A program made the position numbers and the translations under genes. The notes beneath the pieces are model-generated. The model did no database searches. It saw nothing but the letters and a program-made list of their open reading frames with translations, and was not told where the DNA came from. A stretch of 64,000 bases of DNA, from positions 1 to 64,000 of the forward strand of contig NZ_JBEQZJ010000006.1 of assembly GCF_045223415.1 (NCBI RefSeq), written 5' to 3'. Origin of the DNA: Hoskinsella mucinilytica (lineage in GTDB: Bacteria > Bacillota_I > Bacilli_A > Erysipelotrichales > Erysipelotrichaceae). Positions 8,529 to 16,775 of this stretch are shown piece by piece (positions within the stretch are counted from its first letter, which is position 1; every line of letters starts with the position of its first letter).

Positions 8529-8660
8529 GTAAAGATCCTCCTTATAATATTGTTTATATTTATAATGAGAATTAGATATGTTAAGGTCTTTACTTTACTT
8601 TTATCTTTTAAGTGTTGTGTAATTTTGCTATAATAATAAATAAAGGAGACGTGATTTTAA

Positions 8661-9848
8661 ATGGGCCACATTCTGAATGAAAAACTATCTTCATTAATAA
8701 AATACCCAGGGGGTAAAGAAAAAGAACTTAAATATATTTTACCAAATCTTCCAAAGAAAATAAATAGTTATTATGAACCATTTGTGGGTGGAGGTGCAGT
8801 TTATTTTTCTATTGAGGCTAATAGGTATTTGATAAATGATAAATCTGTTGAATTAATTTCACTTTATACAATGGTAAAAAATCAAAATGTAGAATTTTTT
8901 GAAAAATTAAAGGCTTTTGATCATAATTGGAAAATAATTAGTAATGTTGTAGATAATCATTCGAAATTATTAATTAAGTTATATAACTCATATAAGAGTA
9001 ATCAAATTAATGAACAGCAATTAAGTGATGAAATTACTCAATTTGTATTAACCAATACTGATGAGTTTAATGGTCTCCTTACAAGAAATTTTAATTATCA
9101 GATAGAAAATTTTGTTAATGAGCTATTTAAAAGTATTAAAAATAAAATGATAAGAATGAAAAGGTTAGAAAGTCAAAAGTGTAATTTATCTGAGACGGAT
9201 TTAATATCAAACATTGAATGTTCTTTAAAAACAGCATTTTATAATCATTTTAGATATTTGATTAACCATAAAGATGAACTCAATCTTTCTGAAGCTTTTA
9301 CAACAGCAATTTACTTTTTTATGCGTCAGACGTGCTATTCTTCAATGTTTAGGTATAACAAAAATGGACAATTTAATGTTCCTTATGGTGGAATATCTTA
9401 TAATAGAAAAAGTTTTTCAAACAAAATTTTATATTATCAAGATGAGAAATTAATTGATCATTTAAATAAAACCCTAATTGGAAATATGGATTTTTATGAT
9501 TTTATGTATCAAAACCCACCTAAAAAGGATGATTTTGTTTTCTTGGATCCTCCGTATGATACAGAGTTTAGCACTTATGCTAAAAATGAATTTAATCAAA
9601 ATGATCAATTGAGATTATCTAGTTATTTGTTATATGAGTGTTTTGGTAATTTTATGCTAGTAATCAAAAATACTGATTATATTTCTTCTTTATATCAAGT
9701 GGGTCAAAAGACTGCAAATGGTGGAAAAATATATATAAGCAGTTTTGATAAAAAATATTTTGTAAGTTTTCAAGATAGAAATGATAAAAATGCACAACAT
9801 CTTGTAATAACAAATTATCCAATTGATGGAGGTGTTTTCAATGGATGA
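8661..9848 (+). CDS. Dam-like (D12, alpha-class) N6-adenine DNA methyltransferase
   Basis: Motif I region IKYPGGKEKEL (about 13-23) and EPFVGGGAVYF, and motif IV FLDPPYDTEF (DPPY at 296-299), place this in the D12 class with DpnM and Dam. At 395 residues it is about 110 longer than Dam, with a large helical insertion between the motifs that probably forms an extended target-recognition domain. It should methylate adenine in a specific site. The start follows AAGGAG at slightly long spacing. The gene overlaps the next one by 8 bases, which supports translational coupling with the restriction enzyme. Confidence 0.9.
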   Translation: MGHILNEKLSSLIKYPGGKEKELKYILPNLPKKINSYYEPFVGGGAVYFSIEANRYLINDKSVELISLYTMVKNQNVEFFEKLKAFDHNWKIISNVVDNHSKLLIKLYNSYKSNQINEQQLSDEITQFVLTNTDEFNGLLTRNFNYQIENFVNELFKSIKNKMIRMKRLESQKCNLSETDLISNIECSLKTAFYNHFRYLINHKDELNLSEAFTTAIYFFMRQTCYSSMFRYNKNGQFNVPYGGISYNRKSFSNKILYYQDEKLIDHLNKTLIGNMDFYDFMYQNPPKKDDFVFLDPPYDTEFSTYAKNEFNQNDQLRLSSYLLYECFGNFMLVIKNTDYISSLYQVGQKTANGGKIYISSFDKKYFVSFQDRNDKNAQHLVITNYPIDGGVFNG

Positions 9849-10653
9849 TAATAAGAAAAAAGCAATACAACAAATAATTGATTCAAATATCAAAAGCTTT
9901 GCAGAAGGATTTGAATTAAGGTATATAAGTGAAGTCAATGATACTGAAGGTGTTATTAATCGAAAAAAGAATAATTGCTTTATTGCAGGATTAGGTAAAG
10001 AGTTTATGTTCTATAGTGCGTTTGTACGAAGCTTTGACAGTTCTTTCGGACGAATACTAGAAAATATTGGCAATAGTATAGCAAAGTTATCTTATGATGT
10101 GCGTGGAAACATAGAATCATTTTTATTACCACAGCAATCGCAACATATGGATTATATAATTTTAGAATATGAAAGACATGCTAAACCTAAAGTTTCTGAT
10201 TACAATGAATTTAACTGTATGATACCGGCTGATATTAGGAGTTTTCAAAAATCACATGTTACAGATCATTATTTTTATAATAAAGAAAAGAAAGAACATT
10301 ATCTAATTGAATTAAAATCTGGTGGAGATTTAGATAATAAAAAAGCTAAAACTGAAAAGTTGGCTTTATTACAAGAATATTTTATTTTAAAGAATTCTTT
10401 GATAGGTAAATCAGAAGAAAAAATCAAAATTTATTTTGGGACTGCGTACAACATGTATGGAGAAGGCGTGGAATGGAAGCAAGAGAGAGTTAAACAATTC
10501 TTTTCTGAAGAAGAGCTGTTAATTGGTAAAGATTATTGGGATTTTGTTTGTGACGATGAAGATGGTTTCAATATAATTTTTGAACAATATAAACAAAGTG
10601 CTTCATATATTGAAGATGCCTTGGAAAGAATAAAAGAATTATATTTTTTATAA
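9841..10653 (+). CDS. Type II restriction endonuclease, PD-(D/E)xK fold (possibly TdeIII-like)
   Basis: The start ATG 9841 follows GGAGG; a longer frame from 9823 has no ribosome binding site. The 270-residue product shows AFVRSFDSSFGRILENIGN near residue 60. Further on, HYLIELKSGGDLDNKKA has an E-x-K pair near residue 157 and a preceding Asp (IPADIRSFQ), the expected metal site of a PD-(D/E)xK nuclease. The N-terminal FxRSxDxxFG pattern reminds me of the TdeIII group, but that group cuts GGNCC, which fits poorly with two adenine-type methylases. I therefore hold the subfamily loosely. Its place right after a methylase makes the restriction role likely. Confidence 0.7.
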   Translation: MDDNKKKAIQQIIDSNIKSFAEGFELRYISEVNDTEGVINRKKNNCFIAGLGKEFMFYSAFVRSFDSSFGRILENIGNSIAKLSYDVRGNIESFLLPQQSQHMDYIILEYERHAKPKVSDYNEFNCMIPADIRSFQKSHVTDHYFYNKEKKEHYLIELKSGGDLDNKKAKTEKLALLQEYFILKNSLIGKSEEKIKIYFGTAYNMYGEGVEWKQERVKQFFSEEELLIGKDYWDFVCDDEDGFNIIFEQYKQSASYIEDALERIKELYFL

Positions 10654-10693
10654 AATAATAAAGGGTTAAAAACTCGGAAGGGAGAAATAAGCA

Positions 10694-11470
10694 ATGCATT
10701 CAGAAGGTGATATTAGAAAAGCAGTAAGGTTATTGCTAGATAAGTATGGAGAAATTAATATTACAGAAGCTAAAGAAATGCTTAAAGAAGTACTAGAATA
10801 TGATAAAGAGGATGAAGAATTATCTTCTTCACGTAATGAAATTAAAATTCTTCAAAGAATTGGAAATATAGCAAGCCATCAACTTGATGATATAAAGATT
10901 TATAAAGAAGGCTTCATTCTAGATAAAACTCAAGAACCTGCAAAGTTTTTTGCTTTATCTGGTACTGGTGAATCTAAAAAGAAAATTTCAGAAACAAAGA
11001 TTGCCGAAAGAAAGAGAAAGGCTAAATTATTTAAAGGTAGAAAAATTGATTGGGGAGTGTTAAGGGAAAAGAATGATGATATAGGTAATATGGGTGAAGA
11101 ATTTGTTTTAGAATTTGAACAAGATAGAGTATCTAATTTTGATCCTACTTTAGTTACAAGTGTCTTACATTTGAGCCGATTACAAGGAGATGGATTTGGA
11201 TATGATATAAGTTCAGTAAATGAAGATGGAACAACTCGTAGAATTGAAGTGAAGACCACAACAGGTGGATTAAACACTCCGTTTTTTATGAGTAAAAATG
11301 AGAAACTTTTTTTTGAAACTTACAAAGATGACAACGTATATTTATATCGAGTTTATGAGTTTAATAAATTAACAAGAAGAGGAAAAATAGAGATTATTGA
11401 AGCAACAACTTTACTTAGTGATTATGATTTTGATCCTGTTTCGTTTATAGTGGCAAAGAAAAAGTGTTAG
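10694..11470 (+). CDS. Mrr_N/DUF3883-like nuclease-domain protein of the restriction locus
   Basis: Residues 1-90 look like a winged-helix DNA-binding part (IRKAVRLLLDKYGEINITEA; ILQRIGNIASHQL). Residues 130-255 match the DUF3883 pattern: NMGEEFVLEFE, then GYDISS (near 173) and RIEVKTTTG (E and K near 185-187), which is a PD-(D/E)xK-like arrangement. ATG 10694 follows GGGAG, 40 bases after the restriction gene, so it is probably co-transcribed. It could be a second nuclease, a specificity helper or a modification-dependent enzyme; the sequence does not decide. Its transcript may end in the hairpin formed by the adjacent IS end. Confidence 0.7.
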   Translation: MHSEGDIRKAVRLLLDKYGEINITEAKEMLKEVLEYDKEDEELSSSRNEIKILQRIGNIASHQLDDIKIYKEGFILDKTQEPAKFFALSGTGESKKKISETKIAERKRKAKLFKGRKIDWGVLREKNDDIGNMGEEFVLEFEQDRVSNFDPTLVTSVLHLSRLQGDGFGYDISSVNEDGTTRRIEVKTTTGGLNTPFFMSKNEKLFFETYKDDNVYLYRVYEFNKLTRRGKIEIIEATTLLSDYDFDPVSFIVAKKKC

Positions 11471-11478
11471 TTTTTTAG

Positions 11479-11538
11479 GTTCTTACTCGAATTAAGGTGA
11501 AATAGCATGAGAGACAGCACAGGACAAAGTGCTGTCTT
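11479..11538 (+). repeat. Left inverted repeat of the ISL3 element, with internal hairpin
   Basis: It begins GTTCTTACTCGAATTAAGG and matches the right end in inverted orientation over about 55 bases with few differences. Its inner part GACAGCAC...GTGCTGTC (11513-11536) folds into a hairpin followed by T-rich DNA, so it can also terminate transcription from the upstream gene. Confidence 0.88.
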
Positions 11539-11693
11539 TCTTCGTGATATCACTTCTCATAAATAGTATTGGAATAAATATAGTAAAATTGATATCAATA
11601 ATTCATTATTCAGTTAAGGATTTGATATTATAATAGATGGAAACAGATGATGAGATAGTAATCTTTGTTAAATCCATGATTAATATTAATACG

Positions 11694-12650
11694 TGTCTTC
11701 ATGTGGACACCCTATTGACAAGCTTCATAACACATATCATAGAAGAATCCAAGCCCCATTTGGAGGCAAGACCACCACTTATGTTGATATTAATGCTTAT
11801 AAGTATATTTGTTAGAATGAAGATTGTGAAAGATAGGTTGTTGCACAGGAGTTACCTTTTGCCTCAGCTTCTCAAAGGAGAACTGATGAGCTTAACTGTC
11901 TTGTTCTAGCCATGTCGCGACTTTTGAGTAATGAAGGCGCTAGTAAAGTGTTGAAACTTATTGGAGTTAATATTAGCAACGATTCCATTAAGAGACTGAT
12001 AGATAAGATTTCTATAGTAGACAACCCTAATGTAGACGGAATTGGTATTAATGATGCCACAATAAGAAAAAGACAGACCTATGCGACCGCTGTTTATGAT
12101 TTGAACGACCATCATCTAATTGCTTTACTTGATGGCAGAGACAAAGATACAGTAGTTGCTTGGTTGTTGAACCACGAAAAAATAAAGATAGCGCTCCGTA
12201 ACAGGGCCAGTACCTATGCTGTAGCTAGCAGCGAAGTACTGCTGGAATGCATACATGTCCCAGAGCGTTTTCACCTGTTTCAAAACTTGATTGATAAGAT
12301 GAATGAAATATTCAAAGAGGAACTTCCTTATGAGATATTTATAAAAGGTAGAGGAATTCTAAATGACCTGCCATAAAAAGTTAAGATTCTTAAAGTTGAT
12401 CTTTCATCAAAAAAATAAAAACAGTACGACTATGATAATAATAAACCCATAGATAGTGATTGAAGCCTCATATGTTTCGACTCTAAAAACTTTGATAAAC
12501 AAGATGCACAACACTTGAAGTAGGCGGAAAGATGAAAAAAAAACAAAATATGATAATTCAAGTAAAAAAAGATGGGGATGAACGGATGAACTTGAAAAGA
12601 AGAAAAGCAAAATTTTAATGGAGGAGTTTTCACTATCATATCAAGCTGTT
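11694..12650 (+). pseudogene. ISL3-family transposase, degenerate
   Basis: In one frame the stretch reads as a nearly complete ISL3 transposase. It has an N-terminal SCGHPIDKLH and RRIQAPFGGKT, helix-turn-helix region ASKVLKLIGVNIS, catalytic-core segments GIGINDATIRKRQTYAT and YDLNDHHLIALLDGRDKDT, and the downstream HVPERFHLFQNLID. It is interrupted by TAG codons after KYIC and NEDCER, by TAA after LNDLP, and by at least four more stops plus a frameshift. The C-terminal signature EEFSLSYQAVKKYIEM survives near 12620-12660. The only long open part is 11912-12376. It cannot make active transposase. Confidence 0.88.
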
Positions 12651-12701
12651 AAAAATATATAGAGATGGGGGAAGATGATATAAAGTTATTAGATTACCCA
12701 A

Positions 12702-12761
12702 GATACAGCACTTTTTCCTGTGTTGTATCTCATGCTATTTTACCTTAATTCGAGTAAGAAC
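12702..12761 (-). repeat. Right inverted repeat of the ISL3 element
   Basis: This is the inverted copy of the left end; it ends CCTTAATTCGAGTAAGAAC. It holds its own internal hairpin, AGATACAGCAC (12701-12711) pairing with GTGTTGTATCT. The paired changes keep both hairpins foldable, suggesting that the structure matters to the element. Confidence 0.88.
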
Positions 12762-13000
12762 TTTTTTTATCGGATACCTTTTAAAACTTTAATTTATCTT
12801 TAAAATATTTTGAAAAAATGGTAATATAATGAGAATACCATTAAGATAATAATATTAGAAGATTTTATTTTAACATGAAATCTAAAATACTTTATTTATA
12901 TCTAACTGAGTAAAACAATATGATGCTTAACCTTCAAGTGATAGTTTATAAAAATATGAATCCAATGTTCAACTTATTTAATAATTCAAGTTAACATTAA

Positions 13001-13040
13001 AAAAACGGTTTAGGTCAAGTAAAACCTTCGCCGTTTTTTC
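13001..13040. terminator. Terminator of the WYL regulator
   Basis: AAAAACGG (13001-13008) pairs with CCGTTTTT (13031-13038), with an inner GGT/ACC pairing. The A run on the plus strand gives a T run on the minus strand, right after the stop of the minus-strand regulator. Confidence 0.75.
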
Positions 13041-13044
13041 TTGT

Positions 13045-13980
13045 TTATCCATTATGATAGATATTTGCTAAATCATATATTTTCTTTTTCATCTTTGCAC
13101 GAACTCGTGCAGGTTCTAAGCATTCACATTTTTCTCCGAAACTCAAAAGAATATCATAATGATAATCATTTTCAACAAAAGGATATGTAACAATATAATG
13201 TTCATCACCATCAGCAGAAAAGTTTTCAAAGGAACAATAATCAAGTACTCTATCCATGATCGATATATGAATGCGTATTTTAATTTCTATTTGTAATGTT
13301 GATAAAGTTTCATCAAATTCTAATTGTGGTTTCTGATAGTCCCTTGGCATAAAAGTTTGTTCTAGTAATTGTAAATTTGATATGCGTGATAATCGAAATA
13401 GACGAAAATTGGTTCTTTTCTGACAAAAGCCATATAAATACCAATGATTACTTTTGAATACTAATTGATATGGTTCAACAATACGCTTAGTCTGATAGCC
13501 ATGATGAGCAATATATCCAAATGAAAGTAGTTTGTTATGTTGTAAAGATATTCTAATGATTTCTAAATAAGACTGAATGTTACTATTTCCGCTCCATTGA
13601 TTTAAATCTATCAAAATCTGGTTAACCTTAAATTCGATTTCTTTTGCTCTGTCAGAAGGAATAAAACTTTTTACTTTTGCAATGGCGTTTATCAATTCAT
13701 CTCCTCGCATCATATTGGAAAGACTTGAAAGTCCCATTAGGATAGCCGATAAATCAGTTGCTGAGAAGCACTTCTTATCAAGTTTGTAGTTTGGCATAAT
13801 TTCAAAACCGCCTCCAACACCTGGGGTTGAACGAATTGGTATCCCTGCTAAGTCAATAGCATCTATATCACGATAGATGGTACGCAAAGAAACTTCAAAC
13901 ATATCAGCTAATTCGCATGCACTCATACGTTTTTTGTCAAGAAGAACTAAAATAATGCTCATCAGTCTGTCTATCTTCAT
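13045..13980 (-). CDS. YafY-type HTH/WYL-domain transcriptional regulator
   Basis: The 311-residue protein has an N-terminal HTH_11 helix-turn-helix (KIDRLMSIILVLLDKKR, then LADMFEVSLRTIYRDIDAID) and the usual GVGGGFEI turn. A WYL domain follows in the middle (VEPYQLVFKSNHWYLYGFC, RLFRLSRIS), with a C-terminal extension. ATG 13980 follows GGTGAG, and the promoter lies upstream of it; the longer frame to 14115 would run through that promoter, so I reject it. WYL proteins sense ligands and often control a divergent gene. Here the divergent neighbour is a DJ-1/PfpI protein. A dyad over its own promoter suggests autoregulation. Confidence 0.9.
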   Translation of the reverse strand: MKIDRLMSIILVLLDKKRMSACELADMFEVSLRTIYRDIDAIDLAGIPIRSTPGVGGGFEIMPNYKLDKKCFSATDLSAILMGLSSLSNMMRGDELINAIAKVKSFIPSDRAKEIEFKVNQILIDLNQWSGNSNIQSYLEIIRISLQHNKLLSFGYIAHHGYQTKRIVEPYQLVFKSNHWYLYGFCQKRTNFRLFRLSRISNLQLLEQTFMPRDYQKPQLEFDETLSTLQIEIKIRIHISIMDRVLDYCSFENFSADGDEHYIVTYPFVENDYHYDILLSFGEKCECLEPARVRAKMKKKIYDLANIYHNG

Positions 13981-14011
13981 CTTCTCACCATCTTTCAGAT
14001 ATTTTAATTTT

Positions 14012-14043
14012 ATTATATATTGTTGCCATAATGGTGTCAACAA
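14012..14043 (-). promoter_or_regulatory. Promoter of the WYL regulator with overlapping palindrome
   Basis: On the minus strand TTGACA (14040-14035), a 17-base spacer and TATAAT (14017-14012) form a near-consensus promoter. The dyad TTGTTG (14020-14025) / CAACAA (14038-14043), with CCAT-A-ATGG at its centre, covers the -35 and spacer. This is a good operator candidate for the regulator itself. Confidence 0.75.
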
Positions 14044-14081
14044 TCGCATGATATACTGGAAATAAGAAAGGAGGACACAAA

Positions 14082-14120
14082 ATGAGAAAGAAAGCAGGTG
14101 ATTATGAATATTCAAAATAA
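14082..14120 (+). other. Tiny reading frame with strong ribosome binding site
   Basis: AGGAGG precedes an ATG that encodes 12 codons (MRKKAGDYEYSK) before TAA. In the same frame it would continue YEKHYKEIIGNINNGLK to another stop at about 14177. It may be a remnant of a small gene broken by one stop codon, or a translated leader of the following gene. Confidence 0.3.
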
Positions 14121-14197
14121 TATGAGAAACATTATAAAGAGATTATTGGCAATATAAATAATGGATTGAAATAAAAGATTAAAAAAATGACAATAGA

Positions 14198-14848
14198 ATG
14201 GAGAATTTATATGAAAACATTTACGTTTATGTTTTGGATACTTTAGCAGATTGGGAGTTAGGATATGTAACATCGGAGCTTAAATCAGGACGTTTTTTTA
14301 AAAAAGATTCACAAAGAATTGATCTAAAAACAGTCAGTCATACTAAAAAACCAATTCATACCATGGGAGGACTTACGATAACGCCAGACTGTTTAATTGA
14401 AGATATTAACTTGAATAAAACAAGTGTATTGCTATTACCTGGAGCAGATACATGGAATGAACCTGAACATATCAATATCATTGAGAAAGCAAAAGAGCTT
14501 CTAACTTTAGGTGCTGCTGTGTGTGCAATCTGTGGAGCTACCACTGCACTTGCAGATGTCGGATTATTAGATAAGCGTCTACATACAAGTAATGGAATAG
14601 GTTACCTTGAGATGTTTTCTCCTTATTATAAAGGGCAAGATTTCTATATTGATAAGCCTGCAGTGAAAGACCAAAATCTTATAACAGCAAGTTCTTCTGG
14701 TGCTTTATTATGGGCAAAACAAATCATTGAACATCTAGATGTTTTTCAAATGAACACTTTAGAGTATTGGTATCAGTATTTTCGTACAGGAGAACCCCAA
14801 TATTTTTTTGCTCTTATGCAAAGTTTACCAACAATAACACAAAAGTAA
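14198..14848 (+). CDS. DJ-1/PfpI family protein (class I glutamine amidotransferase-like)
   Basis: The product reads YVYVLDTLADWELGYVTSEL, PGADTW, and the nucleophile elbow AAVCAICGATTALADVG with Cys112 as the likely active-site cysteine, then TSNGIGYL. Length is about 210 residues, normal for the DJ-1/PfpI group. These are small cytoplasmic enzymes such as glyoxalase III, amidases or chaperones; the exact reaction is not clear. The start is odd. The best ribosome binding site (GGAG) points to ATG 14211, which is one base out of frame with the protein, while in-frame ATG 14198 has a poor site. It faces the WYL regulator, which may control it. Confidence 0.85.
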   Translation: MENLYENIYVYVLDTLADWELGYVTSELKSGRFFKKDSQRIDLKTVSHTKKPIHTMGGLTITPDCLIEDINLNKTSVLLLPGADTWNEPEHINIIEKAKELLTLGAAVCAICGATTALADVGLLDKRLHTSNGIGYLEMFSPYYKGQDFYIDKPAVKDQNLITASSSGALLWAKQIIEHLDVFQMNTLEYWYQYFRTGEPQYFFALMQSLPTITQK

Positions 14849-15089
14849 TTAGAACATAATTTAGTTAGAAAGTAAAAATGAATCACATACGGTTGAAATG
14901 GTCAAAAAGATGTTTCAATTATAGCCTTTGATGATTAAGATGTTATCAGATTGAGAGAACTTAAAGAGGTGAAAAAACATAATTTCATCAGAAATGAAGC
15001 GATATGTCTGATTTATACAATTCAATCATAAAATACACTCTATATAATAATCATAGTGAAAGAAAGAGGTAATTAAAAGAGGTGATTAA

Positions 15090-15497
15090 ATGATGAGATT
15101 TCAAGAGACTACAATTCGTATTCTTGTACGAAAAAATTATGCAGAATGCTATGACTTTTATACCCAAAAGCTTGGATTGATTCCTGTGTGGGGTGATAGA
15201 AACGGACCATATACTTCCTTTACCGTGAATAAAGATGTTGCTCCTTGTTTCACAATATTTTTAGGCTCAGCAATGGAACTGTTTCAAGGCTATGAACAAC
15301 CCAAAACAGATGCACAACCAGATACAATCGCAGGAATTATACCAAGCGATGATTTAGACAAAGATTATTTGCGATTAAAACATGCTGGAGTTGTTTTCCT
15401 AGGTGAACCTCAATTTATTGAAGCATGGGGAATGCGATGTACCTATTTCAGAGATCCGGAAGGAAATCTTTTTGAATTAACAGATTCTACAATATAA
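15090..15497 (+). CDS. VOC family protein (glyoxalase/bleomycin-resistance fold)
   Basis: The 135-residue protein has the VOC repeat pattern: TTIRILVRKNYAECYDFYTQKLGL at the start and GMRCTYFRDPEGNLFELTD at the end, with metal-ligand-type Glu in the final strand. The family binds small substrates around a metal; the substrate is unknown. It starts at an ATG-ATG pair after AGAGGTGA. It stands alone between the DJ-1 gene and a DUF5131 gene. Confidence 0.85.
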   Translation: MMRFQETTIRILVRKNYAECYDFYTQKLGLIPVWGDRNGPYTSFTVNKDVAPCFTIFLGSAMELFQGYEQPKTDAQPDTIAGIIPSDDLDKDYLRLKHAGVVFLGEPQFIEAWGMRCTYFRDPEGNLFELTDSTI

Positions 15498-15577
15498 TAT
15501 AATAAGAGTTTTATAGCGATATATTCAAATTACTGATAACATGTATAGAAAATTGATGATATACGAGGAGAGATTTT

Positions 15578-16300
15578 ATGAATTGGGAACCATGGACTGG
15601 ATGTTATAGAATCAGTGAAGGATGTAAAAATTGTTATTTTTATGGACCTCATGCAAAGCGTTATGGGCAGAGTACCATTCAAAAAACAGATAAATTTGAT
15701 TGGCCGATCAGAAAAAATAAAAAAGGTGAATATAGTATCAAAGGTAATAAAATTCTTGCGACTTGTTTTGCAACTGATTTTTTTCTGCCAGAAGCAGATG
15801 AATGGCGTAAAGATATTTGGTCTATGATAAAGGAAAGATCAGATATCGAATTTTTGATATTGACAAAACGAATCGATCGATTTCTTGTATCCTTACCTTT
15901 AGATTGGAATGATGGATATGATAATGTTTTTATTGGATGCACAGTGGAAAATCAGGCAGAAGCAGATCGACGACTTCCATTATTTTTATCTTATCCGATC
16001 AAACGACGGTTTATCGCATGTGCTCCTTTGTTAGAAGCGATTGATCTAACACCTTATTTACATGGTGTAGAGCATGTAACGGTTGGAGGAGAAACATCTA
16101 GAGAAGCCCGTGAATGCAATTATGATTGGGTTTTGGATATCCGAAAACAATGCGTAGAAGCAAACGTAACTTTTTGGTTTAAAAATACCGGCTCCCTTTT
16201 TATGCGTAATGGGACTCTAGAAAAAATCAATCCGTTTAAACAAACTGCATTTGCAAAAGAATTGGATATCAACATATTGAATGGAAAAAAATTGTTTTAA
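15578..16300 (+). CDS. DUF5131 (phage Gp37/Gp68-like) protein
   Basis: The 240-residue protein starts NWEPWTGCYRISEGCKNCY, the cysteine-rich signature of the Gp37/Gp68 group, followed by FDWPIRKNKKG, FATDFFLPEADEWR, LTKRIDRF, and VGGETSREARECNYDWV. The cysteine cluster and overall pattern suggest a radical-SAM-like metal-binding fold, but no reaction is known to me. Members occur in phages and scattered in bacterial genomes, so transfer is plausible. ATG 15578 follows GAGGAGA. A hairpin terminator lies downstream. Confidence 0.85.
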   Translation: MNWEPWTGCYRISEGCKNCYFYGPHAKRYGQSTIQKTDKFDWPIRKNKKGEYSIKGNKILATCFATDFFLPEADEWRKDIWSMIKERSDIEFLILTKRIDRFLVSLPLDWNDGYDNVFIGCTVENQAEADRRLPLFLSYPIKRRFIACAPLLEAIDLTPYLHGVEHVTVGGETSREARECNYDWVLDIRKQCVEANVTFWFKNTGSLFMRNGTLEKINPFKQTAFAKELDINILNGKKLF

Positions 16301-16394
16301 GACGCTCTTTGGCGATGAAAAAAACATTGAAAAAAATGAATATTTTGAAGAACATAAAAACCTTCGATATCTTAAAGATCAATAGCTCGTTTCA

Positions 16395-16419
16395 GATACT
16401 GTAATACAGTATTTTTTCT
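16395..16419 (+). terminator. Terminator after the DUF5131 gene
   Basis: ATACTG / CAGTAT stem around a 5-base loop (about 16397-16413), then a T run ending near 16419. Confidence 0.65.
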
Positions 16420-16775
16420 CTGTTTGATGATCATAGAATGGTAAAAAACAATAACAATCATGAATATCAAATTAAAATAAAGATCGTGTTTTATAAATAC
16501 ATAAGGCGTGATGAATCATCTTCTTTATCATCTTAGAAAAAATAAGTCTGCATCTGATATCCTTAATTAAATACACTATTCTAACAACCATTGGTGATAA
16601 GATGATGTAATGAATCCATATGTGGATATCAATGAGCATGAGATAAGGATTCACTTTGAAGATAAAGGAAAGGAACCTTCTTGAAAATTTCCATTCATTT
16701 TCTGAAACTTTTTCTATACGATGAAAGTGAAAGGTGGTAAAATATACCTGTGAAAAACAGCAAGGAGGTTTGTTT
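16420..16775. other. Intergenic region before ddh
   Basis: AT-rich DNA with no gene on either strand that I believe in. It contains GATATC-centred short inverted repeats (around 16557 and 16625) of unknown meaning. The ddh promoter should lie near its end, but I see no clear -35. Confidence 0.4.

Larger units (their letters stand above)
11479..12761 (+). mobile_element. Decayed ISL3-family insertion sequence
   Basis: An element of about 1.28 kb is bounded by long, near-perfect terminal inverted repeats and contains one ISL3-type transposase broken by many stops. T-rich flanks (TTTTTTAG on the left and TTTTTTTA on the right) may be a blurred 8-base target duplication. It inserted directly behind the restriction locus and is immobile unless helped in trans. 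Confidence 0.88.

Noticed and set aside
9841..10653. DpnII/MboI-type endonuclease identity
   Set aside because: The neighbouring pair of methylases suggested it, but the protein lacks the DpnII sequence pattern; only the general PD-(D/E)xK features are visible.
11637..11909. Open frame of 90 codons at the start of the IS
   Set aside because: It is an alternative frame over the degenerate ISL3 transposase; the protein pattern belongs to another frame with stop codons.
12407..12639. Two overlapping minus-strand frames with phenylalanine-rich products
   Set aside because: Low-complexity antisense of the eroded transposase 3' part; no ribosome binding site.
13981..14115. N-terminal extension of the WYL regulator
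   Set aside because: It would be translated from DNA upstream of the near-consensus promoter; ATG 13980 has the ribosome binding site.
16472..16654. Minus-strand 60-codon frame between the DUF5131 gene and ddh
   Set aside because: No ribosome binding site, Ile/Lys/His-rich composition caused by AT-rich DNA, and no recognisable motif.
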